A DNA stretch of 6,694 nucleotides, from the NCBI GenBank assembly GCA_029262955.1, contig JAJCYL010000061.1, positions 1 through 6,694 of the forward strand, given 5' to 3'. The notes under the pieces are model-generated. The model had not been told where the DNA came from. It worked only from the letters and a program-made list of their open reading frames with translations, and searched no databases. Within the stretch, counting starts at the first letter, position 1, and each line of letters opens with the position of its first letter. The position numbers were made by a program, and so were the translations under genes. Origin of the DNA: Cytophagales bacterium (GTDB lineage Bacteria > Bacteroidota > Bacteroidia > Cytophagales > Cyclobacteriaceae). Of this stretch, positions 1 to 4,413 are shown piece after piece.

Positions 1-651
1 CATTGGAGATAATTTATCAAAACCAACATTTCTGTAATCAAAATTGGGTTGTTTCTTTTGAAGGAGGCTACCCACATCTCCGAGAAAAGCCCAACCATCG
101 TCATCTGCCAAATCTGAAATTGTTGTGGAAATTAATTGGACCACTCCCGGGGTGATTTTGTCAACATTCTCCCTTTCAGTCACTGCCTCCTCACTGGATT
201 CTTCCTCCACCACCTTCGATCTATTTTTAAGAATCTCAATGTAGATGAATTTGTCACAGGCAACGATAAATGGATTTGGTGTCTTTTTTTCACCAATACC
301 AAAGACTTGCATTCCAGCTTCCCGCAATCGAGTGGCCAATCGTGTGAAATCACTGTCACTCGAAACCAGACAAAATCCCTTGACTTTTTCTGAATAGAGA
401 ATATCCATGGCGTCGATAATCATAGCAGAATCAGTGGCATTCTTTCCGGTTGTATAGCCGTACTGCTGAATGGGTGTGATAGCATTTTCCAAAAGAATGT
501 TCTTCCATTTGGATAGATTCGGTTTAGTCCAATCTCCATAAATTCTCTTAATAGTGGGATTACCATATTTGGCAATTTCTTCCATCATTTCCTTCACATA
601 AGCCGAGGGAATGTTATCACCATCAATTAGTACTGCAAGATTTAGATCCAT
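1..651 (-). CDS. NYN-domain protein with C-terminal OST-HTH/LOTUS domain (partial, C-terminus outside window)
   Basis: The minus-strand frame is open from the ATG at 651-649 to the window edge, giving 217 residues with no stop, so the C-terminus is missing. Residues 1-140 read as a LabA/DUF88-type NYN domain, a PIN-like nuclease fold. LIDGDN at 8-13 gives acidic residues D10 and D12, D74 lies in ATDSAMIID, and SSDSDF at 97-102 gives D99 and D101. These are the expected metal-binding acidic positions. A Glu/Ser-rich linker (about 143-162) leads to an OST-HTH/LOTUS winged helix from about 165, recognisable by DGWAFLGDVGSLL and the NFDYRNVGFDKLS ending. Family knowledge: NYN domains are putative metal-dependent RNases and LOTUS domains bind RNA, so a cytoplasmic RNA-processing or regulatory role is inferred; the substrate is unknown. 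No strong Shine-Dalgarno sequence precedes the start. The start is supported because the first beta-strand (LNLAVLIDGDN) begins directly after it. It diverges from the reductase gene. Confidence 0.88.
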   Translation of the reverse strand, partial: MDLNLAVLIDGDNIPSAYVKEMMEEIAKYGNPTIKRIYGDWTKPNLSKWKNILLENAITPIQQYGYTTGKNATDSAMIIDAMDILYSEKVKGFCLVSSDSDFTRLATRLREAGMQVFGIGEKKTPNPFIVACDKFIYIEILKNRSKVVEEESSEEAVTERENVDKITPGVVQLISTTISDLADDDGWAFLGDVGSLLQKKQPNFDYRNVGFDKLSPM

Positions 652-733
652 TGAAATCTCTTTGGCTTGAAGTTACGAACTTCTGCTGGTTCAATAATGA
701 TGAGTAGTGACAATCTTATGACCGGGAAGGCTG

Positions 734-741
734 TACATTTG
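734..741 (+). promoter_or_regulatory. Candidate Bacteroidota -7 promoter element (TAnnTTTG) before the reductase gene
   Basis: TACATTTG matches the TAnnTTTG -7 consensus of Bacteroidota exactly and lies in the 94-bp divergent gap, ending four bases before the reductase ATG at 746. No TTG/TTTG -33 element sits 17-23 bp upstream, so only half of the signal is present. If used, transcription would start at or beside the ATG, giving a leaderless or near-leaderless mRNA. A chance match in an AT-rich gap is quite possible. Confidence 0.25.
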
Positions 742-745
742 CGAT

Positions 746-1672
746 ATGTCCATCGCTGTAATAGCCCCAGGTAGAGATCGATCTAAATGGATTGCGTATT
801 TCGAAAGAGCTGACCCATCCATTAATGTAGAGATTTGGCCGGATATTCAGGAACCTGAAAAAGTGCAATGTGCATTGGTCTGGAAGCACCCCATTGGAGA
901 ACTTCTAAAATATCCGAATTTAAAATTCATTGCCTGTATGGGTGCAGGGGTAGATCATATCATACAGGACCCGAAATTGCCGAAAGGAGTGCCCATTACT
1001 AAGGTGGTTGATGATCAGCTCAGCAAGGACATGAGTATTTATGTGATTCAGGGGATACTAAACAATCAGCGGCGGTTTGTTGATCATTTGCATGCCCGTG
1101 AAAGGGGTGAGTGGCTGAATAGTCACAGATATCCGGAGAAAATGAATATCGGTATTCTGGGATTGGGTGTTTTGGGACAAGATGTAGCCAGTAAGTTGGT
1201 GACATTAGGTTTTGATGCATTTGGTTTCAGTCAAACTAAGAAAGAAGTTATTGGGGTTTCCTGTTTCTGGGGTAAAGATCAGATGGCCGAATTTCTGAAC
1301 TCCATTAATGTCCTTGTTTGTATGCTTCCCCTGGTTGATCAAACCAGAGGATTCTTGAATAAAGACTTATTTGCTCGATTAAATAAGGGTACTTACCTGA
1401 TTAATGTAGCAAGAGGTGAGCACCTTGTAGATGAAGACCTGATCGCTGCCATTGATGAAGGTCAGATTTCGGGAGCACTACTCGACGTGTTTCATGAGGA
1501 GCCCCTTCCAAAAGATCATCCTTTTTGGAGTAGGGAGGAAATCATGATCACCCCTCATAATGCCAGTGTCACAGATCCGAAGAGTGTTGCCAGGCAGATC
1601 GTGGATAACTACCATAGGATAGAGACGGCTGAGCCGTTTAAGTTTGTTATTGATAGAGAGAAAGGGTATTAA
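746..1672 (+). CDS. ghrA: Glyoxylate/hydroxypyruvate reductase A-type D-2-hydroxyacid dehydrogenase
   Basis: This 308-residue protein has the full length of the GhrA family (E. coli GhrA is about 312). GhrA enzymes reduce glyoxylate to glycolate and hydroxypyruvate to glycerate in the cytoplasm, usually with NADPH. The substrate-binding half carries MGAGVDHI (65-72). A Rossmann nucleotide-binding half starts near 133 with GILGLGVLG, whose glycine signature is G139-x-G141-x-x-G144. The catalytic triad of D-2-hydroxyacid dehydrogenases is visible: R223 in NVARGEHLVD, E252 in DVFHEEPLP, and H271 in ITPHNAS. The ending VIDREKGY resembles the VDRARGY ending of the E. coli protein, so the C-terminus is intact. 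The ATG at 746 is chosen because the N-terminal beta-strand (SIAVIAPG) aligns with family N-termini. No Shine-Dalgarno sequence is seen. The gene appears monocistronic: it diverges from the NYN gene, and 0.6 kb of repeats follows. Exact substrate preference cannot be read from sequence. Confidence 0.9.
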   Translation: MSIAVIAPGRDRSKWIAYFERADPSINVEIWPDIQEPEKVQCALVWKHPIGELLKYPNLKFIACMGAGVDHIIQDPKLPKGVPITKVVDDQLSKDMSIYVIQGILNNQRRFVDHLHARERGEWLNSHRYPEKMNIGILGLGVLGQDVASKLVTLGFDAFGFSQTKKEVIGVSCFWGKDQMAEFLNSINVLVCMLPLVDQTRGFLNKDLFARLNKGTYLINVARGEHLVDEDLIAAIDEGQISGALLDVFHEEPLPKDHPFWSREEIMITPHNASVTDPKSVARQIVDNYHRIETAEPFKFVIDREKGY

Positions 1673-1732
1673 TTGACAGTTACCTTAAGTGCCTGGCAAG
1701 ACAGGGGTGGCCAATTCCTACTTTTTTTCCTC

Positions 1733-1758
1733 TCAGGGTCTCCTGAAAGGGACCCTGA
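1733..1758. repeat. Hairpin A, copy 1
   Basis: The arms TCAGGGTC and GACCCTGA pair perfectly (8 bp). After a single bulged T at 1741, CCT/AGG extends the stem by 3 bp around a GAA loop. A T7 run (1722-1728) lies on the 5' side, not after the stem, so this is not a plus-strand intrinsic terminator. Confidence 0.7.
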
Positions 1759-1802
1759 AGAAAGTGCATTTTACTTAGGAAGACCTTTACCGAGCTGTAA
1801 TA

Positions 1803-1826
1803 TGGCACAAGCGGACGCTTGCGCCA
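1803..1826. repeat. Hairpin B, copy 1
   Basis: The arms TGGCACAAGC and GCTTGCGCCA flank a GGAC tetraloop. Nine of ten pairs are Watson-Crick. The odd pair, A1807 with C1822, is a mismatch on the plus strand but U-G on the minus strand. From memory, GGCACAAGC-type palindromes recur between genes in Bacteroidota; I cannot verify that here. Confidence 0.75.
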
Positions 1827-1890
1827 GAGTGTGGGATCATTTAACACCGCCTGATTTAGAGAGAATAAGTATTCTAACAAGTAAATCGTC

Positions 1891-1932
1891 ATTCCTGCGG
1901 AGGCCTGCCTGACCGGCAAGGCAGGCAGGAAT
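1891..1932. repeat. Hairpin C, copy 1
   Basis: The outer arms ATTCCT/AGGAAT and inner arms GCCTGCCT (1903-1910)/AGGCAGGC (1919-1926) all pair, with the 6-nt bulge GCGGAG and the loop GACCGGCA (1911-1918). An equal alternative register pairs ATTCCTGC with GCAGGAAT (8 bp) and CTGCCT with AGGCAG (6 bp). The ATTCC...GGAAT frame resembles widespread bacterial intergenic repeats such as the neisserial dRS3 pattern. This is a resemblance only. Confidence 0.75.
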
Positions 1933-1987
1933 CTCATGGATTGCTGATTTTTGAGCAAAACGTGCCTACTCCTTTCTTCTGATTCCT

Positions 1988-2015
1988 CTCAGGGTCTCCT
2001 GGAAGGGACCCTGAG
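1988..2015. repeat. Hairpin A, copy 2
   Basis: CTCAGGGTC/GACCCTGAG pairs over 9 bp, one more than in copy 1. CCT/AGG then adds 3 bp beyond the same single bulged T (1997), around a GGA loop. The loop differs from copy 1 by one base while the stem is kept. Confidence 0.7.
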
Positions 2016-2056
2016 AAGTGCACTGCATATAGGGAGACCTTTCCCAAGTTGTAATA

Positions 2057-2080
2057 TGGCACAAGCGGACGCTTGTGCCA
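2057..2080. repeat. Hairpin B, copy 2
   Basis: TGGCACAAGC and GCTTGTGCCA form a perfect 10-bp stem around a GGAC loop. It differs from copy 1 only at 2076 (T instead of C), which restores a Watson-Crick pair with A2061. Confidence 0.8.
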
Positions 2081-2144
2081 GAGTGTGGGATCATTTAACA
2101 CCGCCTGATTTAGAGAGAATAAGTATTCTAACAAGTAAATCGTC

Positions 2145-2185
2145 ATTCCTGCGGAGGCCCGCCTGCAGACGAGGCAGGCAGGAAT
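2145..2185. repeat. Hairpin C, copy 2
   Basis: The architecture matches copy 1: ATTCCT/AGGAAT outside, GCCCGCCT (2157-2164)/AGGCAGGC (2172-2179) inside, and the same GCGGAG bulge. The loop is replaced by GCAGACG (2165-2171). C2160 against A2176 is a mismatch on the plus strand but G-U on the minus strand. Confidence 0.75.
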
Positions 2186-2275
2186 CTCATGGATTGCTGA
2201 TTTTTGAGCTAAACGTGCCCACTCCTTTCTTTAAGCCTCAGATTATTTGTAACTTATTACTTGATAAAATTTGCA

Positions 2276-4411
2276 ATGAAGTCAACTACCAACATCCCCA
2301 GAAGAGAATTCCTTAAACTATCTGCCATATCCGGTACTTTTCTTGCCGTTGGCTGTTCTCCCATGTCGGGCAAACAATCTCCAGTGAATGTTAGTGGGAA
2401 TGCCATTGAACTTAATCAATACATCAAAATTGATACTTCTGGGAAGGTGACACTTTTTAACCATCGACCTGAAATGGGTCAGGGTACCTTTCAATCTGTG
2501 CCAATGGTGTTGGCAGAAGAATTAGAGGTGGATGTGAACGAGGTTGAAATCAAGCAATCCATTGCGGATCGGGGCTTGTACGGAGATCAGATGGTAGTTG
2601 GAAGCAGAACAATTCAAACCAATTTTGAATTACTAAGAAATATGGGTGCGGCTGCCAAAGAAATGCTAATTCAGGCCGGTGCTAAAAAATGGGGAATCGC
2701 GCCTGGTGAGTGCTATGCTGAGAATGGGATAGTCAAAAGACGATCTGATGAACAAGCTTTTGGGTATGGCGATCTTGTTGAAGAAGCAAGCAAATTGTCA
2801 GCGCCTGCTAATCCCAAATTAAAAGATCCAAAAGATTTTAAAATCATTGGTACGTCTATGAAACGACGTGACACGCCTCTTAAAGTGAATGGTTCAGCTG
2901 TTTTTGGTTCAGATATCTATGTTGAAGGTATGTTGCATGCCTCAGTGGAACGTTCACCGGTGTTTTTAGGCAAGGTCATAAGTTTTGATGATACAGAGGC
3001 GAGGAAGATACCAGGAGTGAGACATGTAGTGAAGACTCAGCGGCCCGTTTGGGGAAGAACACGTGAAGGAGTAGCCGTAGTGGCTGATGATTACTGGACT
3101 GCTCAGAAGGCAAGGAAGCTGTTGAAGATCAAATGGGACAACCAAAAGCTGGAAACGCATTCAACTGCATCTTTGATGAGTGGATTTAAAGAAGCATCGA
3201 AGCATAAAGGTGATATACTGCATGAAAATGGAGATGTTGATAAGGCATTGAGCGGAAATAAGATAGTTGAAGCAGCTTATGAAACCCCTTATCAATCGCA
3301 CACCTGTATGGAACCTATGTGTGCCATTGTAGATGTAAGAGATGGAGAAGCCGAGTTTTGGGGTTCTTCTCAGAACCCAAACGGGGTAAAATCTGCCTTA
3401 GCAAAACAAATGGGTCTATCAGAGGACAAAGTGACTGTCAACTATACTTTTATGGGAGGTGGTTTTGGTCGCCGATCCATGACTGACTTCGCCGAGGAAG
3501 CAGCCGATATCTCAAAACAGGTTGGTGCACCAGTAAAAGTTACCTGGTCTCGGGAAGATGACATGACGCAGGGACCATTCAGAGCCTGTTCTTACAACAC
3601 TTGCAAAGGAGTATTAGACAAAGAGGGTCAATTGTTAGCCCTGATACATAAAGTCACTGCGCAAGAGATTAGAAATCAAGTGGGGAATAAGAATGAGGCG
3701 GGTCGACAATTGATGGGAGGTGTCAATACCGATTACACCATACCCAATTTCCAGGTGAGGGGTGTTCTACAGAAGCTTTATATACCCATCACCTATTGGA
3801 GAGCAGTCTATCATTCGACAAATACGTTTGCTCACGAGTCTTTCATTGACGAAATGGCCGTGACAGCGGGTAAAGATCCGCTTGAATTTAGGCTTGGAAT
3901 GCTTAAAGATCACCCACGTTTTACCAAGGTACTTCAAACTGTAGCTGAAAAAACGAACTGGTATAACCGGATGCCGGATACCGGGTATGGTGTGGCAATA
4001 GTGGAGCGTTCAGGAGCCTATGTTGCTATGGTGGCCGAGGTCTCAATGGTTAATGGAGAAATCAAACCGGTCAAATTTACTACAGCCGTGGACGTCGGTA
4101 TTTGTATCAACCCTGATACCGTAATGGCTCAAACCAACGGCTCGGTTGTGATGGGACTGACAGCAGCTTATAAGAGTGCTCATACCATCAAGAATGGACA
4201 GGTCGTGGAGAATAACTTCCACAACTACAAAATGATGACTATTGGAGAGTGCCCGGAATTGGAAACCATTGTGATCAAAAGCAATGAAAAACCTGAAGGA
4301 GCTGGAGAGGCTGGCCTTCCGACATGTGCACCAGCTTTGACAAACGCTATTTTCAATTTGACTGGTAAACGGGTAAGGAAGTTGCCTTTTGATCTAAAAA
4401 CACTAAGCTAA
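2276..4411 (+). CDS. Tat-exported molybdenum hydroxylase large subunit (isoquinoline 1-oxidoreductase beta/aldehyde dehydrogenase type)
   Basis: This 711-residue protein of the xanthine oxidase family hydroxylates aldehydes or N-heterocycles at a molybdopterin-cytosine-dinucleotide site; the substrate cannot be told here. The N-terminus is a Tat signal (PRREFLK, R9-R10), a hydrophobic stretch and AVGC, suggesting lipidation at C27. The -3 Ala makes that lipobox imperfect. Family motifs run in order: EMGQGTFQSVPMVLAEE from 66, VVGSRTIQTN near 107-116, FKIIGTSMKRRDTPLKVNG near 188-206, MEPM 345-348, GGGFGRR 394-400, YWRAV near 507-511, and GAGEAGLPTCAPALTNAIF from 675 with the presumed catalytic base E678. 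The ending KRVRKLPF is also standard, so the protein is complete. The ATG at 2276 is preferred to the in-frame TTG at 2261 because it leaves a normal short n-region. No Shine-Dalgarno sequence is seen. The usual partner, a small [2Fe-2S] subunit, and maturation factors are absent from the window. The gene converges with the AsmA-like gene. Confidence 0.88.
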   Translation: MKSTTNIPRREFLKLSAISGTFLAVGCSPMSGKQSPVNVSGNAIELNQYIKIDTSGKVTLFNHRPEMGQGTFQSVPMVLAEELEVDVNEVEIKQSIADRGLYGDQMVVGSRTIQTNFELLRNMGAAAKEMLIQAGAKKWGIAPGECYAENGIVKRRSDEQAFGYGDLVEEASKLSAPANPKLKDPKDFKIIGTSMKRRDTPLKVNGSAVFGSDIYVEGMLHASVERSPVFLGKVISFDDTEARKIPGVRHVVKTQRPVWGRTREGVAVVADDYWTAQKARKLLKIKWDNQKLETHSTASLMSGFKEASKHKGDILHENGDVDKALSGNKIVEAAYETPYQSHTCMEPMCAIVDVRDGEAEFWGSSQNPNGVKSALAKQMGLSEDKVTVNYTFMGGGFGRRSMTDFAEEAADISKQVGAPVKVTWSREDDMTQGPFRACSYNTCKGVLDKEGQLLALIHKVTAQEIRNQVGNKNEAGRQLMGGVNTDYTIPNFQVRGVLQKLYIPITYWRAVYHSTNTFAHESFIDEMAVTAGKDPLEFRLGMLKDHPRFTKVLQTVAEKTNWYNRMPDTGYGVAIVERSGAYVAMVAEVSMVNGEIKPVKFTTAVDVGICINPDTVMAQTNGSVVMGLTAAYKSAHTIKNGQVVENNFHNYKMMTIGECPELETIVIKSNEKPEGAGEAGLPTCAPALTNAIFNLTGKRVRKLPFDLKTLS

Positions 4412-4413
4412 GG

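Larger units (their letters stand above)
1729..1978. repeat. Tandem intergenic repeat unit, copy 1 (three hairpins A-B-C)
   Basis: This is the first of two direct repeats with a period of about 254 bp. The unit begins CCTCTCAGGGTC (1729) and ends CTCCTTTCTT (1978). It carries hairpin A (1733-1758), hairpin B (1803-1826) and hairpin C (1891-1932). The stretch 1796-1890 matches copy 2 (2050-2144) at all but one of 95 positions, while 1769-1795 differs at 9 of 27 positions. The preceding 1673-1728 has no gene; its GTGGCCAATTCCT resembles the junction GTGCCTACTCCT at the end of each unit and may be the worn end of an older copy. The unit is non-coding by my reading, because the period is not a multiple of three and the frames on either strand shift between copies. 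A REP/BIME-like element is the likeliest class (inference). Confidence 0.85.
1985..2231. repeat. Tandem intergenic repeat unit, copy 2 (three hairpins A-B-C)
   Basis: This is the second direct copy, from CCTCTCAGGGTC (1985) to CTCCTTTCTT (2231). It contains hairpin A (1988-2015), hairpin B (2057-2080) and hairpin C (2145-2185) in the same order and orientation as copy 1. Over the right 180 bp the copies differ by four substitutions (1822/2076, 1906/2160, 1957/2210, 1967/2220) and by a replaced hairpin C loop. The unit ends 44 bp before the ATG of the molybdenum hydroxylase gene, so it lies in the promoter/leader region of that gene or in a read-through transcript from the reductase gene. The 2232-2275 remainder is AT-rich, with no Shine-Dalgarno sequence and no clean promoter. 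Confidence 0.85.

Noticed and set aside
136..393. Small plus-strand open frame
   Set aside because: It lies wholly opposite the NYN/OST-HTH gene, whose conserved motifs show that the minus strand is the coding one.
1692..1728. Intrinsic terminator for the reductase gene (CCTG/CAGG stem followed by T7)
   Set aside because: The stem is only 4 bp and lies 16 bases before the T-run, so it is not a credible terminator. The strong hairpin A follows the T-run instead of preceding it.
1729..2231. CRISPR array
   Set aside because: There are only two units of about 250 bp with long near-identical spacers between palindromes. There is no short repeat and unique spacer pattern and no cas genes.
2246..2273. 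Promoter of the molybdenum hydroxylase gene (TTTG at 2246-2249 plus TA-AAA-TTTG at 2265-2273)
   Set aside because: The -7-like word has three instead of two central bases, the spacing to the TTTG is about 15 bp instead of 17-23, and it would place the transcript start inside the coding region.
1673..2275. Insertion sequence or MITE with terminal inverted repeats
   Set aside because: I found no inverted repeats at the unit ends and no target-site duplication. The edges share direct rather than inverted similarity. A transposase is absent.
1673..2316. Four overlapping open frames across the repeat block, with shared peptides such as MAQADACARVWDHL (plus) and MTIYLLEYLFSLNQ (minus)
   Set aside because: They are translations of the two repeat copies. 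The 254-bp period is not a multiple of three, so the same peptide appears in different frames. The hairpins run straight through, and the first plus frame starts at a TTG directly after the reductase stop. No family is recognisable.
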